64,000 nucleotides of DNA from an uncultured Alcaligenaceae bacterium (GCA_937896225.1 CALBMZ010000099.1:1-64000); one strand, 5' to 3'. Numbered from the stretch's first letter, positions 13,093-22,917 are shown. Notes: a model not told the origin generated them from the letters alone. Translations and numbers: made by a program.

Positions 13093-13908
13093 ATGTCCGA
13101 CCCCAAACCCCTCATCATTGCCAATAAAACCTATCAATCGCGTTTATTAATCGGAACCGGTAAGTACCGCGACTTTGAAGAAACGCGTCGAGCGATAGAC
13201 ATGAGTGGCGCTGAAATTGTGACAGTAGCTATTCGCCGAACCAATATTGGACAAAATAAGGGCGAACAAAGCCTGCTCGAATTTGTGCCACCTAACGAAT
13301 TTACACTATTACCCAATACGGCTGGCTGCTACACCGCCGACGATGCGGTTCGAACCTTACGTTTGGCACGCGAACTGTTAGACGATCACCGTTTGGTAAA
13401 ATTGGAGGTTTTGGGCGATGCCCACACATTATTTCCTAATATGCCTGAAACCTTATTGGCCGCAAAAACACTGGTTGATGAGGGTTTTGAAGTCATGGTT
13501 TACTGCACCGACGACCCGATTCAGTGTCGCATGCTTGAAGACATAGGTTGCGTCGCGGTCATGCCTCTAGCCTCTCTCATTGGGTCGGGCATGGGCATTT
13601 TGAACCCTTGGAATTTAAAGTTGATTATTGAACAATCACGCGTACCCGTTTTAGTTGATGCAGGGGTGGGCACCGCGTCTGATGCAGCGATTGCGTTGGA
13701 ATTGGGTTGTGATGCCATCTTAATGAACACCGCCATTGCAGGCGCCACCGACCCTATTTTAATGGCGAGCGCCATGCGTAAAGCCGTTGAAGCTGGCCGT
13801 GAAGCGTTTTTAGCAGGCCGTGTCCCCCGCAAAACCTACTCAGGCATACCTAGCTCACCAAGCGCCGGTTTAATGCCTTCAATTAGCCCTAAAACTAACG
13901 CTTCATGA
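13093..13908 (+). CDS. thiG: Thiazole synthase ThiG
   Basis: ThiG builds the thiazole phosphate half of thiamine from DXP, dehydroglycine and ThiS-thiocarboxylate. The TIM-barrel protein of 271 residues retains the Schiff-base lysine K103 (VKLEVLGD) and phosphate-binding segments ([17 protein letters not shown]). The partners thiS and thiO, often adjacent, are not here and must be elsewhere. The stop overlaps thiD by 4 bp (ATGA). No TPP riboswitch precedes it, unlike thiC. Confidence 0.97.
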   Translation: MSDPKPLIIANKTYQSRLLIGTGKYRDFEETRRAIDMSGAEIVTVAIRRTNIGQNKGEQSLLEFVPPNEFTLLPNTAGCYTADDAVRTLRLARELLDDHRLVKLEVLGDAHTLFPNMPETLLAAKTLVDEGFEVMVYCTDDPIQCRMLEDIGCVAVMPLASLIGSGMGILNPWNLKLIIEQSRVPVLVDAGVGTASDAAIALELGCDAILMNTAIAGATDPILMASAMRKAVEAGREAFLAGRVPRKTYSGIPSSPSAGLMPSISPKTNAS

Positions 13909-14741
13909 CTCAGCCCATACCCAATATTTTAACGATTGCTGGCATTGACCCTTCTGGTGGGGCAGGTGTATTGGCTGATGTCAAAGCAATCAGTGCACTG
14001 GGGGGTTATGCCTGCGCAGTGGTGGCGGCATTAACCGCACAAAATACGCAAACGGTTACTGACATTGAGCCGGTTTCACCCCGCTTTGTTGGGCAACAAA
14101 TTGACACGCTGTTTGATGACGTCAAAATCGATGCTTTAAAAATTGGTATGCTCGGTCAAGCCCCAGTCATCGAAGCAGTTTCGCAATGCTTGGGCCTTAG
14201 AGCGCCGCCACACGTTGTGCTTGACCCCGTGATGGTTTCAAAAAGTGGGGCGATGCTGCTTGAAGCTCGAGCGGTCAGCGCTCTACGTGAAGCGTTGTTA
14301 CCTTTAGCAACCTTCATGACGCCTAATTTGCCCGAAGCTTCTGTTTTACTTGAGCGGGGAGCAATAGAATCAAAACGCGATATGCGTCGGGTAGCCGAGC
14401 AGTTGCGTGAAATGATGAGTCACAAAGGCCAACGATGGGTATTTTTAAAGGGTGGCCACCTACCGGGTGACGATACGACCGATTTTTTGCATGATGGTGA
14501 TGTCATGATCGAACTACCCGGCCATCGTATCACCACTCAAAACACGCACGGTACAGGGTGTACCTTGTCCGCTGCGTTGGCTACTTTGTTGGGCTTAGGG
14601 CACACCGCTCCAGACGCTGCACAGGTGGCAAAAAAATACTTGGTTCAAGCCATTTCACAGGGGCACGAACTATCCGTTGGTCAAGGGCACGGCCCTGTTC
14701 ACCATTTCCATCATTTATGGCGCAAAACCCCCGTACAATAA
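13905..14741 (+). CDS. thiD: Hydroxymethylpyrimidine (phosphate) kinase ThiD
   Basis: ThiD phosphorylates HMP and HMP-phosphate to HMP-diphosphate, the direct partner of thiazole phosphate. It is a ribokinase-fold enzyme of 278 residues. The N-terminal [19 protein letters not shown] and the C-terminal anion hole THGTGCTLS are intact. It is coupled to thiG by a 4-bp overlap. No thiE domain is fused, so ThiE is encoded elsewhere. Confidence 0.96.
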   Translation: MTQPIPNILTIAGIDPSGGAGVLADVKAISALGGYACAVVAALTAQNTQTVTDIEPVSPRFVGQQIDTLFDDVKIDALKIGMLGQAPVIEAVSQCLGLRAPPHVVLDPVMVSKSGAMLLEARAVSALREALLPLATFMTPNLPEASVLLERGAIESKRDMRRVAEQLREMMSHKGQRWVFLKGGHLPGDDTTDFLHDGDVMIELPGHRITTQNTHGTGCTLSAALATLLGLGHTAPDAAQVAKKYLVQAISQGHELSVGQGHGPVHHFHHLWRKTPVQ

Positions 14742-14768
14742 AGATTGTGAAGCTTGTCACAATTTTAT

Positions 14769-15464
14769 ATGAGTAATCGTAAGATGAATGCTATGAATTT
14801 GCCTGAAATTGAAATCGCCCGCTTCAACATGGTTGAGCAACAAATCAAGCCTTGGGACGTTTCAGACCCTAGAGTGACAGACGCTTTGTTCGCTGTGCAT
14901 AGAGAGCTTTACACACCCTCATCTATGCGCGCTATAGCCTTTTCTGATTTAGAAATTCCTTTAATTATGCCGGCGGGCGACACACATCAAACGATGCTAA
15001 CGCCTAAAATGGAAGCCCGTTTAGCCCAAGCGCTTGACTTGAAACCAGATGATTGTGTCCTTGAAATTGGCACCGGTTCGGGGTATCAGGCTGCTTTGTT
15101 AGCCTATATGACGCGTCAAGTCACAACCGTTGAAATTGATGCAAGGTTGGTGACTTTTGCACAAGATAACTTACGTCAGAATCAGTTAAATAACGTAACG
15201 GTTGAACATGGTGACGGTTGCAAAGGCTGGGGCAGTAATGAGTACGACGCCATTTTAGTCACCGGTTCCTTGCCTGCTGTACCTGATTCAATGAAATATC
15301 AATTACGTATTGGTGGGCGTTTAGTGGTTGTGTTGGGTCAAGCTCCGGTGATGACTGCCATTCAAATTACTCGAACAACGGCGGCGAGCTTTGAAACACA
15401 ATCACTCTTTGAAACGGTGATTAAGCCTTTAGTTGGCCCACATGTTTCTCAATTTAAGTTCTAA
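14769..15464 (+). CDS. pcm: Protein-L-isoaspartate O-methyltransferase family protein
   Basis: This is a SAM-dependent methyltransferase of the PCMT family, which repairs isoaspartyl residues. It has FNMVEQQIKPWDV at the N-terminus and the SAM-binding motif VLEIGTGSGYQAALLA. The frame is open from a TTG at 14754. ATG codons at 14769, 14784 and 14793 are all possible starts, and the later two match family N-termini well. None has a strong ribosome binding site. The Burkholderiales version lies before tolC and its true substrate is less certain than for E. coli Pcm. Confidence 0.88.
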   Translation: MSNRKMNAMNLPEIEIARFNMVEQQIKPWDVSDPRVTDALFAVHRELYTPSSMRAIAFSDLEIPLIMPAGDTHQTMLTPKMEARLAQALDLKPDDCVLEIGTGSGYQAALLAYMTRQVTTVEIDARLVTFAQDNLRQNQLNNVTVEHGDGCKGWGSNEYDAILVTGSLPAVPDSMKYQLRIGGRLVVVLGQAPVMTAIQITRTTAASFETQSLFETVIKPLVGPHVSQFKF

Positions 15465-15490
15465 CATTAAGCGCTGACGCCACCCATTTT

Positions 15491-16912
15491 ATGAACGCAA
15501 TCTTACGACGCGCTCTGCAGTTTTTTTCGTTGTTGACATTTTGTGTCATCACACCCAACGTATGGGCACTTGACCTTGGCCAAGCTTGGCAGTTAGCGCT
15601 TACTAACGACCCAACCTATGCGGCAGCCCGAGCCAGTTATCGCGCACAATTGCAAAAAATACCACAAGCCCGCGCTGGGCTTTTACCCAACATGTCAGGC
15701 TCGCTTACAGGGGCCTATCTTGAGAGTCGCGCTACGGGCGCACTCAGCCAAGTCTATAACGGCGGCCGCTCTGCTTGGACCTTAGCACTCACTCAACCTG
15801 TATTCAATTGGTCGGCTTTAAACACGTTTCAACAATCAAAAATGGTGGTTGCTAGTGCAGAAATCAGCCTGCAATTGGCTTATCAAGACTTGATGTTACG
15901 GTTGTCTCAATCATACTTTGATGTGTTAATTGCACAAGATAGTTTGGCTGCTCTCAGCGCTGAGCAGCAGTCAATCGGTGAGCAACTGGCGTCGGCTAAA
16001 AGACGTTTCGAATTAGGCAATGCCACTATCACTGATGCACTGGAAGCCCAAGCACGATTTGATTTAATTGCTGCCAATATTATTGGGGCAGAAAACGATG
16101 TGACCAATGCTGAGTACGCTCTGACGCGCATGATTGGTCAGCAACCTCTTGATTTAGCCTCACTACCCTACACGGTTAAACTTCCAGCACCTTCACCAAA
16201 TGATCTAACAGCTTGGTCCAATCAAGCCTCTTTAGCCAACCTTGATGTGGTTCGAGCTCGTATTCAAATTCGAATTTCTGAATACGATGTTCAAATTGCA
16301 AAATCAGGCCATTACCCTACCGTAAATTTGTCAGCTTCATCAACCAGCAACACCGTGGGCAATAGCCAGATTCGCCCCTTTTATGATGGCCGAACCATCG
16401 ACAACGCTGTGGGCTTAACACTGAACGTACCGATTTATAGTGGTGGCGGTGTCAGTGCAACCGTCCTTGAAAAGACTGAATTACAACAAAAATCTGTTTA
16501 TGATCTTGAAGCGGTGCGCCGTCGATCGGTACAACTTTCAAAGCAATACTTCAGTGGTGTGCGCTCTGGTTTAGCTCGCGTCAAAGGCCTTCAGGCTAGT
16601 GAAAAGTCTAGTTTGGCCTCGCTACAGGCCAACTTAACAGGTTATGACGTTGGCGTACGTATCAACTTAGACGTTTTGAATGCTCAACAACAGCTTTTTA
16701 TTGCCAAACGTGACTTGGCTCGGGCACGCTATGATTCACTTATGGCCGGGTTACGCTTACGGGCCAACAGTGGGTCATTGTCAGAAGAAGATTTGGTGGC
16801 CGTGGCGCAGATGTTGCGCCCCCCAGGCTCTGCTGGCACGGGCATCATGTACGACTTACCCAAAGGGTTAAACTTAAACCGACAAGTTGCGGGTTCCGGC
16901 AAGCCTAAATGA
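15491..16912 (+). CDS. tolC: TolC-family outer membrane channel protein
   Basis: This is an outer-membrane efflux duct of the TolC family, exporting toxins or type I substrates together with inner-membrane pumps. The signal peptide ends near residue 26 (VWA-L). Two OEP repeats follow (ALDLGQAWQLALTNDPTYAAARA; a second after about residue 240), rich in long helices. The 473 residues are typical. The position after pcm is the usual Burkholderiales context. It converges with hldC and no transporter subunits are nearby. Confidence 0.93.
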   Translation: MNAILRRALQFFSLLTFCVITPNVWALDLGQAWQLALTNDPTYAAARASYRAQLQKIPQARAGLLPNMSGSLTGAYLESRATGALSQVYNGGRSAWTLALTQPVFNWSALNTFQQSKMVVASAEISLQLAYQDLMLRLSQSYFDVLIAQDSLAALSAEQQSIGEQLASAKRRFELGNATITDALEAQARFDLIAANIIGAENDVTNAEYALTRMIGQQPLDLASLPYTVKLPAPSPNDLTAWSNQASLANLDVVRARIQIRISEYDVQIAKSGHYPTVNLSASSTSNTVGNSQIRPFYDGRTIDNAVGLTLNVPIYSGGGVSATVLEKTELQQKSVYDLEAVRRRSVQLSKQYFSGVRSGLARVKGLQASEKSSLASLQANLTGYDVGVRINLDVLNAQQQLFIAKRDLARARYDSLMAGLRLRANSGSLSEEDLVAVAQMLRPPGSAGTGIMYDLPKGLNLNRQVAGSGKPK

Positions 16913-16953
16913 ATCTGGAACTATAGAAAAACCTTTACTCAGTCTGCACTTGA

Positions 16954-17436
16954 TTAAGGTTGACGTATTTTTTTGACCAGTGCAGTGGTTGATCGCTCAA
17001 ACTCAAAAGGTATGGCAACCGCTTTACCACCCCAAGACTCAACAATTTTAGTTTCAGGCAAGGTCGACATATCGTAGTCGCCCCCTTTAACAATCACATC
17101 GGGTCGCAGCGCCTCAATCACCTCGCAAGGCGTATCTTCATCGAAAATCGTCACCATATCAACACAACCTAATGCTGCTAATAAGGCCGCGCGATCTTGC
17201 TCGTTGTTCATGGGGCGGTCTGGTGCTTTGCCCAAACGCTTAACCGACGCATCGGTATTGACGCCAACAATTAAGGTTGCACCCAGTTGTGCCGCTTGGT
17301 CTAGGTAGGTCACATGACCTCGATGCAGAATATCAAACACCCCATTTGTAAAAATAATGGGGCGGGGTAAGTTACCCACGAAAATTGCGTCAATACATGC
17401 TTGACGCGTTAGTATTTTGCGTTCAAAGCGAGACAT
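16954..17436 (-). CDS. hldC: D-glycero-beta-D-manno-heptose 1-phosphate adenylyltransferase
   Basis: This enzyme activates heptose 1-phosphate to ADP-heptose for the LPS inner core. It corresponds to the C-terminal half of HldE, here a separate 160-residue protein (also called RfaE2). The nucleotidyltransferase signature FTNGVFDILHRGH contains H38 and H41, and the ERSTTALVKKI tail near the C-terminus is conserved. Its ATG shares one base with the stop of the upstream ferritin-like gene (TAATG), so the pair is translationally coupled. No matching kinase gene (hldA) is nearby. Confidence 0.94.
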   Translation of the reverse strand: MSRFERKILTRQACIDAIFVGNLPRPIIFTNGVFDILHRGHVTYLDQAAQLGATLIVGVNTDASVKRLGKAPDRPMNNEQDRAALLAALGCVDMVTIFDEDTPCEVIEALRPDVIVKGGDYDMSTLPETKIVESWGGKAVAIPFEFERSTTALVKKIRQP

Positions 17437-18290
17437 TATGTTGGGCTTGGCGCCACGACACCTAATGACTTGCGATATCGATTCAAGTCTTGCACAGATT
17501 CAAAAGTTGAACCCATTAACAACGATAAGTTATGCAAAATACGCTGACTAACTTTATGTTCCCAACCTTTGTCAAAACGTATTTGATGATCAAGCCACCG
17601 CTCTAACCAACCGGGTTCGGGCATTTTTGATTGCACGGTATCGTTTGGGAACATCTCTTTGTTGACGTGTAAATTTGTAGGGTGCAATGCCTGAGGGGTA
17701 CGATGCGCTGAGGCCATTAAAACGCCGATTTTGGCAAATGCACGACGGGCTTGCAATGCTAAGTCTTGGCTGTGAACAGATAGGGCTCGTTTCATGTAAC
17801 GCAAGTAAGCACCAGCATGACGCGCTTCATCTTGCGCCACAATTTTATAAATAGATTTGATAACAGGCTCAGTATGCCAGTCTGCTGCGCACCTATACCA
17901 ATGGTTTAATCGCACCTCACCACAAAAATGTAACATCAATGTCTCGAGTGGGGGCGCCGCGTCGAACTCAAAACGCACATTGTGCAATTCTTCTTCAGTA
18001 GGCATTAAGTCGGGACGGAAGCGACGTAAGTACTCAATTAAAACTAAAGAGTGCTTTTGCTCTTCAAAAAACCAGATCGACATGAAGGCTGAAAAATCAC
18101 TGTCACCACGGTTATCACGCAAAAACATTTCTGTTGCTGGCAAAGCGGCCCACTCAGTGATCGCGTTCATTTTGATGGTTTGGGCTTGCTCATCAGTGAG
18201 CTTGCTGGCATCAAAATCGTCCCAAGGAATGTCTGCGTCCATATTCCAACGAACAGATTCAAGCGATTTAAATAATTCAGGATAAAGCAT
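17436..18290 (-). CDS. Ferritin-like diiron protein, unassigned
   Basis: I do not recognise a named function. The 284-residue sequence has the full ligand set of a four-helix-bundle diiron site: E46 (or E54) in helix 1, E77-x-x-H80, E125 and E155-x-x-H158 (DEARH). That pattern occurs in acyl-ACP desaturases, R2-type oxidases and Coq7-like hydroxylases. No signal peptide or membrane segment is visible, so it is cytosolic. It is coupled to hldC by TAATG and follows ubiB after 135 bp on the same strand. An oxidative role is likely; the substrate is unknown. Confidence 0.75.
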   Translation of the reverse strand: MLYPELFKSLESVRWNMDADIPWDDFDASKLTDEQAQTIKMNAITEWAALPATEMFLRDNRGDSDFSAFMSIWFFEEQKHSLVLIEYLRRFRPDLMPTEEELHNVRFEFDAAPPLETLMLHFCGEVRLNHWYRCAADWHTEPVIKSIYKIVAQDEARHAGAYLRYMKRALSVHSQDLALQARRAFAKIGVLMASAHRTPQALHPTNLHVNKEMFPNDTVQSKMPEPGWLERWLDHQIRFDKGWEHKVSQRILHNLSLLMGSTFESVQDLNRYRKSLGVVAPSPT

Positions 18291-18425
18291 AAAATACCTT
18301 TTTTTATCGTAGCCCTAGTTTTAACCCACAACCTGCTTCAAAATCATGACACTTAACATTTTACTTCTCGTACGCTACGCATCAGCACGCTGGGTCTATT
18401 TGGCTTAATGTACACATAAATACCT

Positions 18426-19976
18426 TTACCAAAACCGGTACAAACCAACCCCAAGAGCCAATGCAATCACAACAATCAGTACTGTCATCAGACGGTTTGA
18501 CTGTTGTCGCTCTTTTCTAAGTGAGCGTAACTCTTGCCAAACTACCGGGGTTAGATCAGCCCGACTCAATGACTCGTGCATTAACCGAGGAAATTCTGGC
18601 AACCACTGCGCCCACTGCCCAGCCTCTGTTTTAATTTTATTGCGTAATGCACTCAATCCAACCCTATCGTGCATCCATTTTTCAAGGTAGGGTTTAGCGG
18701 TATCCCATAAGTCTAACTGCGGGTCGAGCTCTCGACCTAGACCTTCTACATTCAGTAGGGTTTTTTGCAATAAAACCAATTGCGGTTGTATTTCTACATT
18801 GAAACGGCGTGACGTTTGAAATAATCGTAATAATACTTGACCCAACGAAATTTCAGCGAGAGGTCGATCAAAATAAGGTTCACAAACTGCCCTAATCGCC
18901 CCCTCAAGCTCTTCTTCGCGGGTATTCGCAGGTACCCAGCCTGATTCAATATGCAAACGTGCCACACGCCTATAATCGCGCAAAAAGAAAGCTAAGAAGT
19001 TTTGAGCCAAATAGTTCTTATCAAATTCTGAAAGCGAGCCGACAATGCCAAAATCTAAGGCGATGTAACGGCCCAATGTTTCAGGTTGATTCGATACATA
19101 AATATTGCCGGGGTGCATGTCTGCATGAAAAAAACCATCTGTAAAGACTTGTGTAAAAAAAATTTCGACCCCTTTTTTAGCTAAGTCTTTAATATCAATG
19201 CCAGCCTCTTGCATACGCTTCATTTGGCTGACTGGGAAGCCATACATACGCTCCATGGTGAACACATTGATAGCGCAGAAATCCCAAACCACTTCAGGCA
19301 CCATCAACAGATCACCACGTTCGGTACCTGGCGAAAAGTTGCGGCGTAATTGACTGCAGTTTGAGGCTTCGCGCAACAAATCTAACTCGTCATGCAGATG
19401 TTTATCAAACTCAGCAACCACCTCATAAGGCTTAAGACGTGGGCCGTCAGGCATCAAACGTTGTACTAAACCGGCCACAACACGCATGAGGGAGAGATCA
19501 TTTTCAATCACTTCAAGCATACCTGGGCGCAATACTTTGACGGCCACTTCTCGCCCATCGTGAAGCGTTGCAAAGTGCACCTGAGCAATAGATGCAGAAG
19601 CGACCGGGTCAAACTCAAAATGCGCAAATAGCTGATTGGGTGGCGCCCCTAACGCGAGTTCAATCGCTCGACTAGCCTGCTCAGATGGGAACGGCGCAAC
19701 ATGATCTTGTAGCAACGCCAGCTCATCAGCCAAATCGGGTGGAATCAAATCACGGCGAGTTGACAAAACTTGGCCGAACTTAACAAAGACTGGGCCAAGA
19801 GACTCAAGGGCCAAACGCAAACGCATGCCGCGAGGCATTTTTGGAGCCCGACCAAACGTAATGACACGGACCATAAACACCGCAATTGGGTGATCAAAAC
19901 TTGACAATACCAACTCGTCAAGCCGGTACTTCAGTCCTACCCATATTATGCGTATGAGGCGAAAAAAAGTCATCAT
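18426..19976 (-). CDS. ubiB: Ubiquinone biosynthesis ATPase UbiB
   Basis: UbiB is an atypical kinase-like ATPase needed for coenzyme Q synthesis. The family-specific KxGQ motif is K66-F-G-Q69. An alanine-containing nucleotide loop (ASIAQVH), HADMHPGNI and DFGIVG follow. A hydrophobic anchor ([19 protein letters not shown]) ends the 516-residue protein, with the kinase domain in the cytosol. The start overlaps the ubiJ stop by 4 bp (ATGA). In E. coli the same genes form ubiE-ubiJ-ubiB. Confidence 0.97.
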   Translation of the reverse strand: MMTFFRLIRIIWVGLKYRLDELVLSSFDHPIAVFMVRVITFGRAPKMPRGMRLRLALESLGPVFVKFGQVLSTRRDLIPPDLADELALLQDHVAPFPSEQASRAIELALGAPPNQLFAHFEFDPVASASIAQVHFATLHDGREVAVKVLRPGMLEVIENDLSLMRVVAGLVQRLMPDGPRLKPYEVVAEFDKHLHDELDLLREASNCSQLRRNFSPGTERGDLLMVPEVVWDFCAINVFTMERMYGFPVSQMKRMQEAGIDIKDLAKKGVEIFFTQVFTDGFFHADMHPGNIYVSNQPETLGRYIALDFGIVGSLSEFDKNYLAQNFLAFFLRDYRRVARLHIESGWVPANTREEELEGAIRAVCEPYFDRPLAEISLGQVLLRLFQTSRRFNVEIQPQLVLLQKTLLNVEGLGRELDPQLDLWDTAKPYLEKWMHDRVGLSALRNKIKTEAGQWAQWLPEFPRLMHESLSRADLTPVVWQELRSLRKERQQSNRLMTVLIVVIALALGVGLYRFW

Positions 19977-20695
19977 TGTGAAGGTTGCCCCTTGGCTTTA
20001 ATTGATTTTTTTAAAACCGAGAGCTGCTCAAGCTTTTCATTCAACTGCTGCTGCCTTGACTGTAACCGTGCCAAATTCGTGTTGAACGACTGCAATGAAG
20101 ACGAAAAGCTGTGCAACAAGACCTCTGGTGTCAACACTCGGCTTTCATGCGACAAATACTCAACCATATTTTCAGTGACTCGCCGCCCAGACTGCATGAG
20201 ACCTTGGTGCAAACTTTTAGCACCTTTAACGAGGTTTCGGGCAGGCACATCACCTAACCGCTCAGCCAATAAGTCTTCAATGTCTGGTCGTAATGTTTTC
20301 ATCAAACCTGATAGCGTTTGAGCTAAAGCAGCATCGCCCGTTACGCGTGTTACCGACACGATGTCGAATTGATGGTCAGCATCAGCCCATTGCGACCAGT
20401 TTATTTTATTCAAATCTATTTCTATTGAAACGTCTGGCAAAATTGCTGAGTCGGCATAAACCACCTGCCCTGTGCTCTCAATCGTAAACAACCCTTTAAA
20501 GGGGGTGGCCACCAATGCGAAGGTTTTGCCAGAATGATGAGCAAGTTGCGCCAGGGCCCCTGGGTAGGGCTGCAGCAAGCGTGTTAAAGCCAACTGAACC
20601 ATCGCGCGGGGCAACAAATCAGGCAAAATTGACTTTGAATTTAGAAAAAATGACACGTTTATAGGCTCGCTTATACAGTCTTTATATGGAAACAC
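19973..20695 (-). CDS. ubiJ: Ubiquinone biosynthesis accessory factor UbiJ
   Basis: This SCP2-domain protein holds lipid intermediates within the soluble Ubi metabolon. The 240 residues start with an SCP2 lipid-binding fold (about residues 30-140) and end in a predicted coiled coil rich in Gln and Leu (about 200-235). Sequence conservation in this family is low, so the call depends on the position between ubiE and ubiB and the 4-bp coupling to ubiB. The ATG at 20695 gives a longer N-terminus than the likely alternative Met at residue 32. Confidence 0.88.
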   Translation of the reverse strand: MFPYKDCISEPINVSFFLNSKSILPDLLPRAMVQLALTRLLQPYPGALAQLAHHSGKTFALVATPFKGLFTIESTGQVVYADSAILPDVSIEIDLNKINWSQWADADHQFDIVSVTRVTGDAALAQTLSGLMKTLRPDIEDLLAERLGDVPARNLVKGAKSLHQGLMQSGRRVTENMVEYLSHESRVLTPEVLLHSFSSSLQSFNTNLARLQSRQQQLNEKLEQLSVLKKSIKAKGQPSQ

Positions 20696-20727
20696 ACTTA
20701 GTGTAACGAATTGCCACCTTTACATGA

Positions 20728-20754
20728 CAAAACGCCCAAATTGAGGGCGTTTTG
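20728..20754 (-). terminator. Terminator after the Tim44-like gene
   Basis: CAAAACGCCC (20728-20737) and GGGCGTTTTG (20745-20754) form a perfect 10-bp stem with a 7-base loop. Read on the minus strand, it ends in a short T run. It lies 31 bp past the Tim44-like stop and before the ubiJ start. It should separate transcription of the Tim44-like gene from ubiJ-ubiB, and the stem is symmetrical enough to work in both directions. Confidence 0.8.
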
Positions 20755-20784
20755 AGAAGAACGGGTAGAAACAAAAAGCGCTAA

Positions 20785-21693
20785 TTAAGCAGCACCAGGC
20801 TGTTGAATACCTGCTAATAACCATCCACCCGACTGACCCTTGTAAAGGTTCCACACTTCTTCGAAACCCTTTGCGTCAGGGTTATCATCTTCACGAATCA
20901 TGCCTGAAAACTGCACACTGGCTAGGTAACCCCCAGACATTTTTTCAATGCCCAACAAGTCAGCATTTAAAATGATAACTTCAGTCGTATTGGCGTTTTG
21001 ACGATTCGCAAGTTGACCAGAAAACTCTTCAAACATATCTTCCGTTAAAACATTGTTCAACATGCCTGTGTTGCCTTCGTCCCAATATTTTTGAATCGCT
21101 ACATACTGCTTTTTAGATTCATTTAAAAATGTTGCTTGATCAAAATCTGCCGGCACAAACCAACTGCCCACAGCGGTTTCATCTGTTGAAGGCTGATCAC
21201 CCCCACCGGTTGATTCATACGCCTGTTTTGTCATGTTGTTTTGTTGATAATTAACACGATTGGCGTTGGATGCTGACCCAGCAGACTGTGTTGCCAATGG
21301 GGTTTGCCCTGAAAGACGGCCCATAATGAAACGAATTGCAAAGAAGGCCAAACCAACAATTAAAGCGATGGTGAGCATATCAGCTAACGCGCCACCCAAA
21401 CCGAAGTGTGAAAGTAACGCTGCAATACCTAAACCCGCAGCAATGCCAGCAATAGGGCCTAACCAGCGTGAGCCACCTGCAGCTTTAGCGCCCGTGGCCG
21501 CCGCACCCGCTGTTGCCGCTGCGGCTGGCGCTTGAACCGCCTGTTTTTGCTTCATCACATTCGTTGATTGGCGCCCAGAACTGAAGCCGCCCCCAAAACG
21601 CTTTGCTTCAGCATCAAAAGTAACGGCAGTCATGGCCAATCCGCTACCGGCTAAAACCGTCACGGCTAAGAGTCGAGACAAAAATAAAGTCAT
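20785..21693 (-). CDS. Tim44-like domain membrane protein
   Basis: This protein has a cleavable signal or anchor (SRLLAVTVLAGSGLAMTAVTF), a low-complexity Ala/Gly segment and then one or two membrane spans (about residues 80-118). The C-terminal Tim44-like domain (about 165-300) belongs to the NTF2-like superfamily. Its job in bacteria is not well defined; a membrane or envelope role is inferred. The ribosome binding site AAGGTG precedes the ATG by five bases. It sits between ubiE and ubiJ, an arrangement seen in Burkholderiales, but has its own terminator. Confidence 0.88.
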   Translation of the reverse strand: MTLFLSRLLAVTVLAGSGLAMTAVTFDAEAKRFGGGFSSGRQSTNVMKQKQAVQAPAAAATAGAAATGAKAAGGSRWLGPIAGIAAGLGIAALLSHFGLGGALADMLTIALIVGLAFFAIRFIMGRLSGQTPLATQSAGSASNANRVNYQQNNMTKQAYESTGGGDQPSTDETAVGSWFVPADFDQATFLNESKKQYVAIQKYWDEGNTGMLNNVLTEDMFEEFSGQLANRQNANTTEVIILNADLLGIEKMSGGYLASVQFSGMIREDDNPDAKGFEEVWNLYKGQSGGWLLAGIQQPGAA

Positions 21694-21932
21694 GGAAACA
21701 CCTTACAGAATAGAATTAAATAGATTTCGGTTAAAGCAACCTGTCAAACATCAAAGCAGTTCAAAAACAATAAATTATTATTGATAATCTTTAATAATCA
21801 TATAGATATACTGACTGAACAGCATAAAGACCACACCAAAAGTAGGAAGTTCCGTTTCGTTTATTTTTGCATGCGGTAGTTGAGATATTATTTATGGGTT
21901 TTTGGGTTGCGTTACTTAAAAAAGAAGATGGC

Positions 21933-22673
21933 TTAAATACCTTTTACACCTTCATGTAAGGCCGCCACCCCACCCGTCAAATTGAAAAACTGTACCCGCA
22001 TGAGACCGGCTACTTCAAGCATATTTTTAAGCGTTTCTTGGTCAGGGTGCATGCGAATAGATTCCGCTAGATATCGATAACTCTCAGCGTCACCCGCCAC
22101 CTTTTTGCCCAACCAAGGCAACACGCTGAAGGAATACCAATCATAAACAGGTGTAAGTGGCTTAGCCACTTTCGAAAACTCAAGAACAAGCAATTTGCCA
22201 CCTGGTTTTAGAACACGCGCCATTTCTGATAGAGCAAGGTCTTTATGGGTCATGTTGCGCAAACCAAAAGCAACCGTTACTCGGTCAAAATAGCGGTCGG
22301 GAAAGGGAAGTTTTTCAGCGTCGCAAACGGCTGTAGGCAAAATTTGCCCCCCATCAAGTAGGCGGTCTCGACCCACCCGAAGCATCGATTCGTTGATGTC
22401 TGATAACCACACCTCGCCTGTCGCACCCGCCTGTTTGGCCATTGACCGAGCTAAGTCACCCGTACCGCCGGCGATATCTAACACTCGCATACCTGGGCGC
22501 ACCGCAGCACGACTCATGGCAAACGCTTTCCAGAGACGATGCAAACCGACTGACATTAAGTCATTCATGATGTCATAACGTGTTGCTACCGAGTCAAAAA
22601 CTTCGGCAACTTTGCGCGCCTTTTCAGACTCTGCTACCTTTTTAAAACCAAAATGTGTTTGTTCGTCTGCCAT
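21933..22673 (-). CDS. ubiE: Demethylmenaquinol/ubiquinone C-methyltransferase UbiE
   Basis: UbiE performs the SAM-dependent C-methylation in ubiquinone (and menaquinone) synthesis. The 246-residue class I methyltransferase shows [12 protein letters not shown] (SAM site), [17 protein letters not shown] and the C-terminal [16 protein letters not shown] signature. It is first in the minus-strand ubi cluster, 240 bp from the Tim44-like gene. It is divergent from phoB across a 319-bp spacer. Confidence 0.97.
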   Translation of the reverse strand: MADEQTHFGFKKVAESEKARKVAEVFDSVATRYDIMNDLMSVGLHRLWKAFAMSRAAVRPGMRVLDIAGGTGDLARSMAKQAGATGEVWLSDINESMLRVGRDRLLDGGQILPTAVCDAEKLPFPDRYFDRVTVAFGLRNMTHKDLALSEMARVLKPGGKLLVLEFSKVAKPLTPVYDWYSFSVLPWLGKKVAGDAESYRYLAESIRMHPDQETLKNMLEVAGLMRVQFFNLTGGVAALHEGVKGI

Positions 22674-22729
22674 GTTTTTTGAAGTGTTAACTTTTTGGGT
22701 GATGTGTTGCTATTAAAAATAACTATCAA

Positions 22730-22747
22730 ATAGTTTTGTAAAACTAT
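22730..22747. promoter_or_regulatory. Palindrome upstream of ubiE
   Basis: ATAGTTTT (22730-22737) and AAAACTAT (22740-22747) are perfect inverted arms around a GT centre, 57 bp before the ubiE start. It is the size of a dimeric repressor operator. No known regulator matches, and it could be a chance feature in AT-rich DNA. Confidence 0.4.
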
Positions 22748-22862
22748 GCTTTGAGTCAAAACACTGTTGGGTGTGATTTGGTTTTATACGAACCATACAT
22801 AATAATGGTACGTTAGCGTCTATCACTCAGCCCTTAAGTATCAGCGTTTATATAATTGACCC

Positions 22863-22895
22863 TATCTTAGCCTTTATCTTAGCCTTTATCTTAGC
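22863..22895. repeat. 12-bp tandem repeat upstream of phoB
   Basis: TATCTTAGCCTT is present exactly at 22863-22874 and 22875-22886, followed by a 9-base partial copy at 22887-22895. The perfect identity suggests recent slippage and possible copy-number variation between strains. It lies upstream of the Pho-box-like sites. Confidence 0.85.
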
Positions 22896-22917
22896 TCAAT
22901 CAACTTGAACCTTTACG

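Noticed and set aside
16913-16953. AACCTT/AAGGTT pair between tolC and hldC as a bidirectional terminator
   Set aside because: The stem is six AT-rich pairs with a long loop, too weak to support.
18291-18425. Gap between the diiron protein and ubiB checked for a tRNA or small RNA
   Set aside because: No cloverleaf, T-arm GGTTCGA motif or terminator is visible.
21770-21815. AT-rich segment with ATTATT/AATAAT arms resembling a Fur site
   Set aside because: The arms are imperfect and match the 19-bp Fur consensus poorly; the region is simply AT-rich and has no iron gene downstream.
21894-21959. Small 21-codon ORF running into the ubiE 3' end
   Set aside because: It lacks a ribosome binding site and overlaps ubiE antisense; nothing supports its translation.
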